Source: Triops longicaudatus (Eukaryota > Arthropoda > Branchiopoda > Notostraca > Triopsidae). Taken from it: 64,000 bases of DNA. The stretch spans positions 186,001 through 250,000 of the forward strand of contig JAGQDJ010000107.1 of assembly GCA_022885665.1 (NCBI GenBank). The letters are read 5' to 3'. Numbering within the stretch: position 1 is the first letter of the stretch; every line of letters begins with the position of its first letter. This document shows, one piece after another, positions 13,501 to 27,900 of the stretch. The position numbers and the translations under genes are program-made. Below the pieces are notes generated by a model. The model was not told where the DNA came from. It made no database searches and saw only the letters and a list, made by a program, of their open reading frames with translations.

Positions 13501-14760
13501 ACTAGCCTTTCAGCCTTGACAACCTTGAAAATAAGCAACTAGAGTGGATCTTTCCGATTTACGATCTACTCAGCCTAAGATTGTTTCCGAACTCCGATGG
13601 GTTTTGGTCTAAAACACACCACACCATCCAGGCTTTACAACGGCAGAAATTCGGTTTACAAAAGAAGTTGGAAGTTGGGTTTACATGAACGAAAAAAAAT
13701 TTTGCTTATTTATGTCTACTCTCATTAATGCTCACTTCCATGATTCTTTATGAATGAAGCCTTAATGGCTTAATAAGCTGTTTACGAGTAAAAAAAAAAA
13801 ATTGGTAAAATTACGAGACTTTTACTGCGAAATGTGTGTAATTGCACGCAGAATTCCTTGTCGCGTGTTGGAACAGTGAATTTGCTGTGTAAAAGCTAAA
13901 TTATTGTTGTTCTACACTAAACGTCTAGGTATGTTAAAAAATGATGATTTGTTTGTTAAAATAAGAAATTTTTGAGTGTATCAACAAAAACATTCTGTAA
14001 ACTTACGTTCACTGTAAAAGTACAATTTAGTTTCGAAAGGGTTTATAACTGACTTCCTTGTAATTTTACGAGTTCTTTCAAAATTTTACAAATTCTTATA
14101 ATACTCCTAAGTGGCTTTAACTTTCCGTTAAATTATAGATCGTCGTAAAAAACAAATACATTTTTGTAACCAAGACAATATAGTAGAACTGTGTATTTTA
14201 ACTACAAAGGTCATTGCTAATATAAAGATCGCATCGTAAATTGATTTATACAAGGTATTCTCTGGAATTACGAAGGTAATTTATTGTAACTAAATGAAAT
14301 TTACTGTGAATTTAGTGAAATATTATGGAAAAACGTCGAAACTTGGATGAGGGATAAACGGGATGTAACATTACCTCAGGGCTAATATAACAGTATCCCT
14401 TATCAAACTATCTACAGCCAAAACTGAATTTTCCTGCCTTCAGCCCGTTGTCTGCGCAGTAAAGAGAGAAGACCGAACAGAAAATCACAAAGACTTATCT
14501 AGTTTTAGGTAATCTTCATAGTTTTTTATTTGCTCTGCCTACAAGGTGAAAGATACGCTTTCAGGTGATCCTAGTAGTTTTTTTATTTCGCAATGTTTCG
14601 AAATATTTCAGGTAAAAATTTTTCAGTGTCTATAGTTTTCGCTTCATTTTCGTTGTTCCCTTTGATTTATTCTGGGTCCACAACACGGACTTAAAGTGTG
14701 TAGGAGTTTCGTTTGGCGAACATTTCTTGTGCAATAATAGGTAAATGCGAAAGTCTGCCT
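13501..14760. other. Very AT-rich stretch
   Basis: Contains no long ORF. Short words built on TTTACTGTGAA and AATTTTACGAG recur loosely, which might reflect an old degenerate repeat. No period could be defined by eye. Confidence 0.4.
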
Positions 14761-17700
14761 AAAAATCGCTTCATTTTACGGTGTTAGTGATTGCCAATCT
14801 TGACGACACCGAACGTCAGCGCTTTGCTGTAAATAAAAACCGGGATGTCATCGCTTCAATTACACAACACGCCTGCCCATCGTCTCGTGTTCTGGCTACA
14901 CAAACCGCTGCTGAAATGCATGCCTTTCAACGGAAGGGTGAGAAGTCTACCACCAAGTGGGTCCAACGACACCGTTTGCCCATTAATATGTCTAACACTT
15001 GCAATGCATGAAATACCTTTACGGCTGCAACACCGAGCACGTGATGATCCGACGAGATCTGACAAGTTGAACACTCCGCGTCCGATCCTAAATCATTATC
15101 ATCGTTGAAAAGTTACCAGACGGGCATTGATCACGCCTGCCCCTCCCCCAACTCAGGACTTGGCACTCGGGGCAGCCCTACTTGATGCTTTTTTATGGAC
15201 TGAAAATGTCCTTGTGTGACAGCTTCTCAATGGAAGGAAAACCTCGCCCACAGTTCAAGTTTACCCTAGTTTGCATTCTTTGAAAAAGGGAAAAGAGTTA
15301 CACACAACCGATCGCTTTAACTTTGTCTCCACAAACGTCAGGAAACGCCTGGGGAGACGGTAATAGTACGGGCCAAGAAAGCTCTCGACGCGAGCTGAAG
15401 TCGTTTTTCTTTGCCCTTAGAAAAACCCTCCATGTGAAACGATCTCTTGGTTTCATCTCCTAACAGTTCTTCGGAGCGAAGTTTTCAGGCATTGGACAAC
15501 GCACGCTCACAAACGCTTCTGACAAAACGATGAGTTCTTGCTAGGAGGAAAAAAGGAAGGGAATTAAGGAAACTCGCACAAAAAGAAATTACGGGGGCCA
15601 AGACGGACGAGGGGCATTTTGTGGCTCAAACACAGTTGAAGCTTTAATCGGCTAGGAAAATACGGCGTTAAGAAAGACATTCTTTTGAAGCGCAACACGC
15701 GAACTTTACCCCTCGTTCCTGTGTTCGCCAGTTTTTAAGTTCCACAACAAGGGACTGGTACCATAGGTACCCAAAGAAGTTATGTCGACTTTCCAAGGTA
15801 GCACATTTCACTACCACTTTGAAGTGCATGTATAACGATCTTCTTGTCCTTTCTCTCGCAAAAGATTGACAGAAAAATATTGGACAGCTCTAGCAAACTA
15901 TGTGGTTACTTCCACTGAAAGCCTACAGCCAACAGTTAAAAGAGTGCCAATAACTTTTTAAAAATACAACAAATAAAAAATGAATGGCTCAAGCTGATTC
16001 CGGATAACTGGATCTTTTTTATTTATTTTGCACAGCAAGTTCCTGGAATGAGTGTCGCAGTAACATGAATGAGAAATATATATCGATCTTGGCAGTATCG
16101 AAAGAAATAATCTCGAACACTCTAAAAAAAGTAGTTCTTTGTGACCATATCCCCTTTTCTTGAGTGAACTTGCTGTAAAATAAAGGTTTTTAGAAAAGCA
16201 GGGAAAATTCAGACTTGTAATTTAATTTATCGGGACTTTAAAAGTTCCCAAGTGGCTTGAACGAATTTAAACTAATATTTCTTTTTCTAAACTGACTTCA
16301 ACGGGTTCAATTTAAAAATTATTAAATATCAGAAAGTGTAAATGTGAAATGGATCTCTGCATCTAATAGACATCTCGAGCACACAGGTGGTTAAAAAGAA
16401 AATTTGATAACGGTTAAACATACACGTCGCTAGGCAACCAGGTTGCCACTCGAAGATCCCGTGTTCGTGCTCAGCTTATGTACAAAAACCAAATATTCTA
16501 TTCAATGCTTCCGTTATGGGGTTCCTAAGCTCTATCAAATGTTCGAGGACTGAAATGCTGTAAAGCGCTCAAATTTTTATTTAGATATTCCACCTTGTCC
16601 AAATTATGCAAAACTTATGTAGCTCAAACAAAATGCTGTGTTGAGCTAAAAAAAGGCTTCCTTGATTTAAAGAAAGGTTTTATACCATAAGTTTACGAAT
16701 AGAAGAAAGTCAAATCTCAAGCTGGACAAAAATCAACGACAGGTATCGAAAAGCCATGTGGCGCGTCGTGTCATATGCTACATTACAGCAGCGAGTCTTG
16801 TAACTTTTTAAATAGAAATTAACCGCGTAAGTTAACGAATTGCTGAATGTTAACGTGGACACCTTTCATTTACAGTCAACGATTCTGCAAGATTTATGAT
16901 CTTACATAAGAGATGTACGACAAGAAGTGAAGTCTCGAGTTGGAAACAACAAGATCACTTCTAATTTCAAACTCTACCTTAAAAATGTGCCGTAGGCCCG
17001 TTTTCGTTTTGCTGCTCGTAATTCTACGCTTTTGGCCTTTTCCGTTCCCATGGAAAACCAGAAATGGGAAGATTACACGGTAAAATACATACTTTCTAAA
17101 ACCTTCAATTAATTCGATTTTCTCCTGATGAAATTTACAGGCAAAGTGCAATAAATCTTACACCAACAAGAATGAAGAGCATAAACGTCACAGCCGTTTT
17201 AAAGCTCCTCCCTAGAAAATCGCTAAGCGCAACGAAGAATACGCCAAAGGCAAACACCTATATTCCCCCAAGCTTAACCGTCTTTCCAATTGGTACACTT
17301 TAGCAGCTAATGAACACAATTTTGAAGGTTCGCTCTTCAAAGTAACTAATAAGCTTTCCACCTCAAATATCAGACAGAGGAAGAATTACGAATGAAGAAC
17401 GGAGCTGTAGTCCCTTCTCTGGCTTATTTGCATCCGTCTGATCCTTTGCCACAACCAACACATACTGATTGTCAAACGCAAACTACTGTAGTAAAAAAAG
17501 CTTCGAAGTTAATTATCCTTTGCTTCTACGACAAATTCTTTCAAGTCGATCTGAGCAACGATCCATGCATGTCAGCAAACAAAGAGCAAAGCCACTGTGG
17601 TAAGAAAATCACTTAAGATTCTAGAACATTATTAACCACTTGTCATATACCTTCCACTGCCTCATTTAATTACCTATACAGGATCATGCTGGACGTTCGC

Positions 17701-18752
17701 TGCCGTTGACTTAATGGAGGCATGAGTATAACAGAACTTTTGACAAAAAAAGGGTAAAGAAAACTTTTTTATTTCCTACTAAATTGTAAGAAGAACAACC
17801 TCCAGTCGCCTGTTCTTTTAAGGTACCTCAATAATGTCTAGGAATCTGATTTTTAGTGTAGTATGATTCTTCCTGGCGTTAGACAGTGAACAAAACTTTG
17901 TTGACTGCGCTTACAATTACGCCGGTTGCAGAGGTGGATTTTATGTCAACGCTTGGAGAAGCCCTAACCAAATTACAAAAGCGCTGCTTCTTATTCCTAC
18001 ATTTCTGGAGAAACGAAAACTTGGGTTTGTATACATATGCAAATCGCTGGAATTTTTTCATTCCTCTTTATTCGTTAGATTGTGTGCAGGTCATTCGAAA
18101 GGGCGCGTTAAAGATATCTTGCCCAATTAAACGAATTTCTGCGGCTTTTTCAATTCCTTCCAGGCCCCCTACACTTGTTTCTATGGCTACTCTGACGCCC
18201 GTTTGGAATCGAAGTCGTTCCGCGCTGCCTCAAGTTCCTTCAAAGTTAAATAAACAGACCTTGTGGTTCCTTTGAATGAATCTCAAAATAGAATTGCGTT
18301 ACGCTTCCTGGGTGCTGAAAGCAAAATGTGTCGATGAATATTAATATACGAAGGGCCTATCCAAAAGTTCCGAAAAATTATTTTTTTAAAGTAATCCACT
18401 TGCATTGAAAACCATATAATGACTTCTAGTTCACTTTCAATATCTACTTAACTTTTTCACAACCTACCATTAAATTTAAATTAGCAGAGACAGTGCTTGA
18501 AGTCAAATTCCCTTAGCCTTCATAGCATGTTCGGCGATGAGGTACAATCCAATCTACTGGAAAAAATTTTCCCAATTAGCTTAATTTCTTTCAGTTTAGC
18601 GAGGCACTTTCAATTTAACTGTGTCTTAACTCTAAAAAATAAAAGGGTAAGCAGAGTCAGTTCTGGTTTTACAGTAAAAAGGAAAGACCTAAAACGAGCA
18701 AAGTATGACCTGGCGCCCTATGGCCCGTAAGACTCACTTCAAGCTGTTCGTT
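14761..18752. other. Mixed non-coding stretch with one possible short ORF
   Basis: A GC-elevated patch at about 14780-15800 has short overlapping ORFs on both strands. The + strand ORF 17392-17616 (74 residues, Pro/Thr-rich) has a fair residue mix and ends near a GTAAGA, but no homologue or partner exon is recognised. The 129-residue frame 17886-18275 looks like chance. Confidence 0.35.
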
Positions 18753-18826
18753 AAAAAAAAAATATTAAAAAATAATAAAAACAAATAAATAAATAAAAAT
18801 AACATAAAAATAAACAAATAAAAAAA
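18753..18826. repeat. A-rich simple sequence
   Basis: A 74-bp tract of A with interspersed T and C, including AAATAAATAAATA-type repeats. Low complexity; no function inferred. Confidence 0.85.
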
Positions 18827-21800
18827 TCTTATAATTACCTAGCAAGCTGTCAAAATCCAGAAATGCGAAGAATCATTAAGCTATTTACTTCACTAATTTA
18901 AATTGCCTTCAATTCACATGCCTAAACTAGTAATAATTCATAGCAGTTAACGGAAATCTTAACTTTTGAACATTTGATGGAAAGTTAACCCTTTTTATAA
19001 AAAATACATGTATCATTTGTAACTTTTTACTTAACCCTCATAACCTAACTTTGTACTTAAAAAAGATACATGTAACAAAAGAAATTTTCTCTCTTGATGC
19101 TGAAAAGCAGGGCAATTCTTTTCTCGCAACTTTTGATTCGGCCCTCGTACTTAACTATGGCAATATTACACGGGTAATACTGGAACTCAAATTAAAATTG
19201 TGTGTAGATATTTCTATTTAAAAATACTTTTTAAGCTATCAATGGAAACAGGGCTAGTGCAATTAAACCGACACCTATTTTGAATACAAACTAGACTATG
19301 CAAACAGCTTACTAAAGTAGAGCCTCTGCGTTCAGACTCGCTTTAATACCCGTAATTTTGACAAGACATTCGATCTTCTTTTTCCCATTCTAGACTCGCG
19401 CGTTTCGTCAGTTTCGCCATTTCATCTTCTTCACATCTGCCAGGTATATTACTGCGCTTAGTGACGACGAATGCGTGAAATTTTTGGACTTTATTCTCCG
19501 TCAAGAGAACAATACAACGTAAAAAAATTACTGAATTACTGATTACTGAATTATTGAAAAAGAAATACTGATTATGTAAGCAAATAAGTAAACGTTTAAT
19601 CATTTTTCATTTTTGTTACCTAAATGTAGTTTTACAGCATTTATTTATATTTATTATCGTTATTTATTTCCAACTCATTCTAGAAAGACCACTCGCACTT
19701 TCAACTTCTAGGTGCCATTTTTGTGCTTTGTTCGGATTGAAAAGCTTTCTGTTTATCCAGCATAGTGTTTGGTTCCCTGATGTTCGGATCATAAAGATTC
19801 TTTATATATGTATCGATCGGTTTAATTCATAACTGCTAATAAAATGTAGAGTTAACCGCCATTTACTTACATACACGAGGCAATTAATGAAGTAAGCGAA
19901 CGCTCGGAGGTGGCTCAGTGCACTGTAATAGGAAAATTCCGTTGTTGAATGCTGCAAGTATTTTAACTAAAAAAAAAAACGTGATAGCCTACCATCCGTA
20001 TCCATACGCCATCTGTCCCAGACACTTCATGACTGCACTGGGACTAGGCCTGTGCGTGCCTTCGATTGTACGGTTTACGAACACTATTTCCTGAGTAAAT
20101 TTTGCAACCGTGCTACCGAGTAACTTGGGACGAAAACGAGAGTGACTTACGTACCGGAGGTACGGCACTTCCCTTTCCTATGATTACAAAGACTTAGCCC
20201 TAGTACCTTAATTGGAGCAGCAATACGTGTGAAAGATGCTACGAGGGCGGAGAATATTTGTTCAGACGACGTGTAGTAATACTGTTGTATCGCGCTAATG
20301 ACCCGTGACGTGGGATATCTATTGCGGAAGCCTATTATTCATCAGGACTTAGTGGACTAAGGGGGATTCTATTCACTCGACAGCGAGCTCCTCTTTTCAA
20401 AGCCGGGGTGGTATATTCCTTGTTCCGCCTTTTGTGTCTAAGCCATTAGGCTAATGTAACCTTAGCTTGGCGCTTTTTCGCCGCGCATTTTATTCTTAGG
20501 ATTTCAGAGGTGATAAAACTTAAACACTGGCTTGTCAGTATCGCAGACATCCTACCGGGACCGAAAGAAACGAGGAAGAAAACAATATTAGACAAAAGCA
20601 CACGAGAATTCTTAGGACTTATGACGACAAGATCTTAGAACCCAGTTACGGGTGGACGAAACAAGGAAACAACAACGTGAAGTGACTTTCAGCTTTGGAC
20701 TACCTTCACGCTCCATGCTTTCCAATGACTCCCTAAATTGGCCTGCTTACTATCCTAGAAAGAGATAAGGAAAATGCCAAAAATGAAAAAGCTAACAGAA
20801 ATATTCGAACATTCGTCTTCGCTAAGGGCAGAAATAAGCTTGGGGGATGAATAAGAGAAACTGACGAAGTGCGCCATGTAAAATTACCTCCTGCTTTTAC
20901 AGCTCTCTTTTTTTCAACTAAACTTTTTGCTTTCCTACTTTTATCCCTTGCGTCACTGTGAGTAATTGAAGAAAAACGAGAGTCGAAAGATCTCCCGTAC
21001 AGAAAAAAAAAGAGTAAATAGTCCTCAGAAGTGAAAAAGGAATAGACTCGTTCATTAGAGCGTAACAGACCTCGTTGTGTTCTTAAGGTACATTTCCTCC
21101 TCAATAAGCGTAGTTTAGGACTAGCAGGTTTAGTGCAAACGCAATACTCTGGACCCACTGAGCACTTTTCCTTTTCACCAACATAAGTAGAGTATAGCTC
21201 AGTATTGCCTCCACAAGGACTTTTTGGTGGAAATGGAAATAATTTGGCCATAAATACTTAAATTACTTCAGAGATTCCCATGTTTGGTCGTTTTTTCTTC
21301 CGTTCAACATTTTCCAGAGTTAGGAACAGCTGCGAGATTAAAGAATCCGTGACAAATGTATGCCAAATGAGCTTACTTCTATTCCCAGGAAATTTCCTCG
21401 CGTACGTTAGCGCTCTTTTGTCTTTGACAGCCTGTAAAGCTTCGGTGTTAATGAAGTTAAACAGATAAAAAGTATTTTTTTCTAATCTCGATTCTGCAAA
21501 CGAAATGGATTTTTCTTTCAGCTTGAAATTGGACACGGTTTAAAGAAAGCTTCTGGAATTCAAGTTACAAAACGAAGCCAGCAAGTGAACGGAAATTCGA
21601 ACAAATGAAAGCAAACAATAAGTACGAAAATTTTAAAAATTCTTAACTGCAATTGTTGTCGTCGCATAATTAACGTGTCGACTGGTGTAGCATGCGAGAA
21701 AGAGTGAAAGCAGGCCTACTCCAGATTTTGCTTTGGGTGGGGGGGGGGGGGGAACTAACGTGTGACTTAGCCTACAACCCCTCTTTTTTTTTACTAACTA

Positions 21801-24800
21801 AACGTTTCTCTTTTGACATGTCGAAGGAGCCAAGAAACATTCGCTGTGCCAGACTACGCATCTGAATCATTCGAATTTTTGACATCCGTATCTTAGATCA
21901 AACTAGCTTTTTATGTACATGCGTTTCTTTAATACTTACCTTAATATTTTATTCAATGTTTTGTTTAATTTTACTAAATTGCCCATTTTTATCTTATTTT
22001 TTTCTACCTTCGCTGTTAGTCATAAAGCTGCCATGTACGCAAAGGAATATACTGTGAATCTCCGGATACGGTAACCCATGAAAGTTTGGCCAGCGTAAGA
22101 AGACAGGAAGACGACACTGCAAAAGGCTTAGAAAAGACACAAAAGGTTTTTGTTAGGCGCTTCGCACGCGAATACTTCATTAGGATTCCTCGCCGCGCGT
22201 CCGTTTTAAGCCTTTTTCTCTCTCAGCATTCTAGCCAGCATGGTATTTCTCGTTCGCCTTTCTTTCGAAACAAAACAACCATCCCGTATTGCTTTTTCAT
22301 GCCAATTTACGACAAAACTAAGAACTCCTAGTTATTTCAGGCTTACTCTCGCTGCAAAAGCCCCGGACCAGGCAAAAATGGAAAAGTACAACAATTCTTC
22401 GCAGTGTCACCTCCAACAAAAAAACACCACAGCAGATTTGACACCAATGCCCTGGAACAAGTGCTTTTTACTCCCACAATTATTATTTAAGCTTGTGAAC
22501 TGATGCACAAGAGCAATTCGACAACAATTGCAGACACTCCCAAAAAAGCGTCTGAAGCGGAATTTTGCCAGTAAAATAGGTCTAAGAATTTGCACTGTTT
22601 TTCTTAATTTTTTTTTAAAAGGAAATTCTCCCCAATGATTATCATGAATTAACCGCACTGGCGCGTGACCAACAGCCATTGGGACAACAATTGAGCACCC
22701 GGGGGTAAGAAACGGCAAACAAAATCTGTCTCCGTGTTTCTAAATCCGGCTAATAGAATACAAATGCCAATAAAAGCCCAAGTTTCGCAGGGGGACCGTG
22801 ACGGGAGTACCCCCTAACCCCTCTATTAACTTGGGACAGTTTAGTGGCCGTCCGCTAGTCGCAGCAGGACAATAATTTGCTTTTGCTGGATGAATACAAA
22901 GAAAACCCAGAGACGGACAAGTTTTTGTGTGTAAAACAAGTTCTAAAGTTTTGAAACTCCAGCAGCGTAAGTCCAAGTGGTAATGAGGGTTAATTCGGAG
23001 TTTTTCCCCAAAAGTGTTTCTGATTGTTCTCGTAATTGTGCTCGCAACAAAAGACTTCCTTCTGGGTGCAAATTTACATTCTTACAAGAAGTGAAGATTC
23101 AAACGGTTCGCCCATGGAACGTCAAACTCAAGCTTGTTAAACGTTACGCAATTTGGCCAACTTGAACTTAAATCCAGTTAAAACTTCAGGCAAGACTTAA
23201 CAATAACTCGTAATTCAAACAAAAACTTAGGACCCGAGTTTTTGGGACCCGGAAAGAATTTATCAGATTTGAAGAAAAGGCTCGAGTCTGTTTTGTGTGT
23301 GTAAATATGTGTCTCATCCATCCTGAATAAAAATTAGAGTCCACAGATAAACATCATTACAACCGCTGGGTTCGCAAGTAACTACCTTGGTACTGCCAGC
23401 TACCGTCTGGTCAAACTAGTCACAAAATCTACCAAATTAAACAAGGTCATCCAAACGGAACTACAGTGTCCGCCTTCGTAGGCATTCATAGAAAGACTAT
23501 TCAAATCTACACAATTTCATTCGCATCATAAAACTCGTCCATGCTTCATAACCCTGGCCATTCAAACGCATAACAATGTTAACCTACTGGCGGTTAATTA
23601 CGACCCAAACCGGCTTCCAGTACCGAAAAGTCAACTCTACACATCTTGTGTTGGTTTTTAACGCGCTTAATAAGTCTATGCCTCTAAGGTGCCCATAAAG
23701 TATTGCCTAAAGCGATGAATACCCTTATGTTCCCATCCCACTGCTCCTTTCTCTGTGCCCGAGAGGAAGACCCCACTCCCCCCCAGGCGCTGAAAACGGG
23801 GCTGAATTTCCCTTCAGGGCTTGAAGGGGTCAAGTCCCGAGGCAGGTGTTCACGGCATGGTTTGCTTGAAGAAGCCCTCAGGCACTCCCTTTCTACTCTC
23901 AGTCTGTCATGGAACTTGAGACAGGTTACAAGCCTGGCGGGTAGTAGCTACCCTAACTTAAATACCCACGGAACTCACGCCTCAGGGTGACCGGCAAGGA
24001 TTAACCCTCTCAGACTATACACGCGAACTGTAACACACCTCTCCACGACGGAGAGGGAACATTGCCGAAAAGGTGGGGACGTTTACTGAAGAGCGAAAGG
24101 TAAAATTTTTGTTGCCCGTTAAGTGGATCATCACTTATAAGCCTCGCACCTATTTTTCGCTTTACACGCTCAACTATTCAGCACCTGGCTTAAATGGTTG
24201 CACAGTACACTTTAACGAGTAACCTTGAGATCCTTTTACGTGAGAGAGCTTCCTTTGAACGGTCTTAAACTGCTCCATTTTTCGACGGTAAATGTTAGGG
24301 CACCGTGTACGGTCAATAGTGCAAAAAAAAGGTTTGACGTCATCGACACCTTTTTGACCATTCAATTTACGAATTCGACATGAACTTTTTTACCTTGTTA
24401 AGAATTTATGAACAGTTTTGTGCTCCAGACGTCATTCACATTTTTTGTGTCAAAAATAGCGTAATTCTCAGGAACGGCCAAAAATGTGTAGTCTATTGTT
24501 ATGATTTTTAGCGACTCCCCAGCGGTGGAGCCCCAAATTTTTTTTCGAGCACGCTACGACTCACGTGTGACGCGTTGAACTTTACTGTTTCCAGCACCTA
24601 TTTTAACACAGATTTTGTTTGCATTCATTCGCCACGCCTCATTGTAGTGCACAATGCCTAGGAAATCGGCCAGCACGGACCATCAGATCACGTTAAACCG
24701 GACCGTTTGCTTCGTATTTATGGCAGGTATTGGAAAAACGCCGCACAATGAGTACCCGAGTGTAAACACTGGAAGTATCCCTGAGGCTAAATAGACCGAA

Positions 24801-24949
24801 AGAGTGCACTCAAAGGGAAAGCCTGTCAACCATTGATTTGCGATTTGGTGGTTTAAACAAGGACTGGAGAGAAATTGGTTGTGGTTGGTGGGGGAGAGAA
24901 GTGGGGGATATGATTTAAAACAGTAAGAGGAAGTGTAAGAATACAAGGC
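18827..24949. other. Intergenic region upstream of ODAD4
   Basis: No recognisable gene. The longest frame, 172 residues on the minus strand (20733-21251), is basic, Ser/Phe-rich and domainless and is probably chance. A GC-elevated patch at 23700-24000 has a 95-residue + strand ORF of unclear status. A CACGTG E-box lies near 24564, about 390 bp before the ODAD4 start codon. Confidence 0.5.
21739..21752. repeat. poly(G) tract, 14 G
   Basis: Fourteen consecutive G, unusual in this AT-rich background. Such runs can form quadruplex structures and are prone to length error. Confidence 0.9.
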
Positions 24950-27900
24950 ATGGCTGCCAACAAACTGAGCAAGAACGGAAGCAAAAAGAACGGCGGAGGT
25001 GCGTGTCGTGGTTTTCCCATTCCGTTACACTATTTGTACAGGGATCCTCGGCCGATTAACGAACGAAGAAGCCGCAAAACAGACTCCGACTCGGGGACAC
25101 GAAAAGGCTCGTCTTCGGACTGGGACGACGAGTCCACCACCGACGCGGAAGAGAAAGAACGAGAAAAAAGGACTTTGTTAAGTGCAGCAATTGCCCAAGG
25201 CAACGCTTATGTCAAGCGATATTGCTACCAAGAAGCAGCTGACAGTTTCACCCGGGTAAGTAACTCATGTTTCTCCCATGACTCGTTTTATGGGTGCACT
25301 TATCTAAGCACCCTTACACAAACTTGACCTCCAAAATGAGACACGAAAACCTCACGAACTGGAATCCTAATATCGTATTTTAGCTGAAGTATACCAAGTC
25401 TTAACACCAGTTGCAAATTACCTGAAGTACCACTGAAGTACCGAAAAACACGCCATGAACAGACGCTCGAAAACTACACCCACTGCATTGTTACTCCACC
25501 GCATAAGACATATTAATCAGAAAGGGGAAAATAATTTAGACGCCCCTGGCTTTGGATCCCCCCAACACAAATGCATGACACAATATTTGTAAACTTACGG
25601 GTAACCCATACTTCACAAGTCGATGACTTCAAAGGTTCCTGCAGTCATAAAAAAATATGAAATTGCGGGCGTTGGGTAATGAACGTTGCCCAGTTCAGGA
25701 TTATGAGGACAGAAGTGTGTTATTAACATTTTACAAACGGTGACCTTTTCTTAACCATGTATATGAACACGGTTTGTGCAACCGTAAAATGTAAGCTAAG
25801 TAACACAACCAAGGAAAGTAGAAAAGAGATGGGACTCTTGCCATTAACGTTGAATTGATTTTAATTATATAGACGTAGCACACATATCAATTCGATACAA
25901 TCGTTGCAGAGGGTAAAATTCATTACTGTACCAATACCAAGTGTAGCCTCTTTGCCACAGGTATGCTCTCCGCGACTCTCCTTTACGTAAGGTTCTTCAG
26001 GTCACGAACCATGGAGCAACGGCTCTTTGACTATGGATCGCAAGTCAACGACGAATCATGGATCGCAATCTGTAACGGCGATCCCGATCACGTTTTGGAT
26101 AAGATCTGCTTATCGCTGATTAGGACAAATGAAACACAAGATCTTCTCAGGAAGAAAGTAGCCAATAAACTTTTTTAGCGCGCTGTGAAATTTGCTGTTT
26201 TATGGAAGTTGCAGGCACAGGAGAAAATTTTAGGATTTTTTTTCTTCACTGGTGTTGATGGATTTGACACTTTATTATCAAGAGGGTACAATTTGCCCCG
26301 AAAATTTCAGTGTTAATTAGTTCTTATTGTCCGTTAATGTTACCATTATCACTAACTTATTATTTGTCCTAATTGGTCCAATGAATTCGTTGGAACAGTA
26401 TTCATAGATATCAATAGAGTGTTGTGCAAATCGTTAACTATCTTGGCACATGGCATCGGATAATCATCGACTTTTTATCGATCTGGCATTAATTAGCGAG
26501 CAAGACTTGCAGATTAAAAGTGTAATGCTTGTCCACGATTCTTTCGCACACGGCCGCGAGGAAAAATACTTCCGTATTTTTGTTTACTATCTCTTTATCC
26601 TTTTTACATTAGAGGCGCATCTTGAACACACATTTCATTTACCTTCGCCACGTGCCATCCAGTTCGAGACAACCGACAGTAATTACATGACAGACAACCG
26701 ACTTGTAGCACATTTTGGCACGCTATGCTAGAAAACAATGCAGAAATCTTACAGCCTTAATCGAATTCGGATGGGACTAGCTGATATTTTTCCGTTTCCT
26801 AACAGGCACATACGTACAGTATTTTTGGAATAAGACTTCATGCGAAAGTAAAACACAACATGCATAAAATTTAGCACTATTTTATTTTGCTGTTATTCTA
26901 AGCTGTTATTCGTTTAGTCGATGAATTCCTGAATATCTTATTTTATCAATCAGGTTTTCTTTTAGATTTCAAAACTCGTTTCTAAGACCTAACCATCGAA
27001 CACTGGAAATTTAAGAACTTTGCTTTTCAATTACGACTCCAGAGAAGCACCTTAAATTTCGAATGGGTTATTCTATTATGGATGGTTACTGCAATTTCGC
27101 AAAAACTGTTTGATAGTTTGCAACAAAATCCCGACAGCGAGAATTTTAAGGTCAATGATGGAGGCAAAGCGCTTATGACCAAGTAGCACGAGGAGTTCCC
27201 GTAGACAATTTCGCGAATGCAACTAAATGTTGTTGTTTTTTTTTTTTTACTAAGCTTTTGCAATCTACTTAAGTTTCCATGAAGTCTGCTGGTTGAAGCT
27301 TTGCAAACTTTCTTTTAAGCGAACAATTTTGTTAATAATAGTTTTTTAAGTTATATTTATCCTCCAGTCCAGCTATTAAAAAGTTCAATTTTTAAACTGG
27401 AGGATAAATATCCAGTCCTTACCAGCGCTTTCTCCTTTTCAGTTACGTTGTCAAGACAACTGTATAGTATTTTACTGATTATTTTGTCAGTAACTGGTCA
27501 ACTTATGGTAAATATGACATCACACGGTATACGTACTAAAAGAATCACAAACTTTCGCCACAAACTATTTTAAAACTAACGGCATTCAATTAAAGTGGTA
27601 AAAATTAAAACCTCGACTTTGTCAATCAGTCGGGATCGGTTGGTTGACGGTCGGATAGTTCACAAAGCCTTTTACAATTGTTCTGCGCTTTGAAAATGCA
27701 CTAGAAATTTAAATACGCAGTAAAAGCAAAGGATTTTCAGCGCTATTGCTTTTTCATTAATTTCCTTTCAGGCGGTAACGAAACGATCTTTTTTTCAGTG
27801 ACAGGAGTATTTGTTTGTAGCGACATTAAGATAAAAACATACACTTTGCGAAAAAAAAGTTGTACCAACAGATCGAAGTGGGAGTTTTTATTGTTATCCT

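Noticed and set aside
17886..18275. + strand ORF of 129 residues
   Set aside because: Mixed hydrophobic and basic residues without any pattern, and AT-rich throughout; no supporting splice or promoter signal.
20733..21251. Minus-strand ORF of 172 residues
   Set aside because: Low-quality residue mix (Ser, Phe, Arg), no domain, no splice context; consistent with a chance frame.
23703..24000. GC-rich segment with small palindromes (CCTTCA and TGAAGG) considered as a SINE or structured RNA
   Set aside because: No polymerase III boxes, tail or second copy seen; left as part of the intergenic description.
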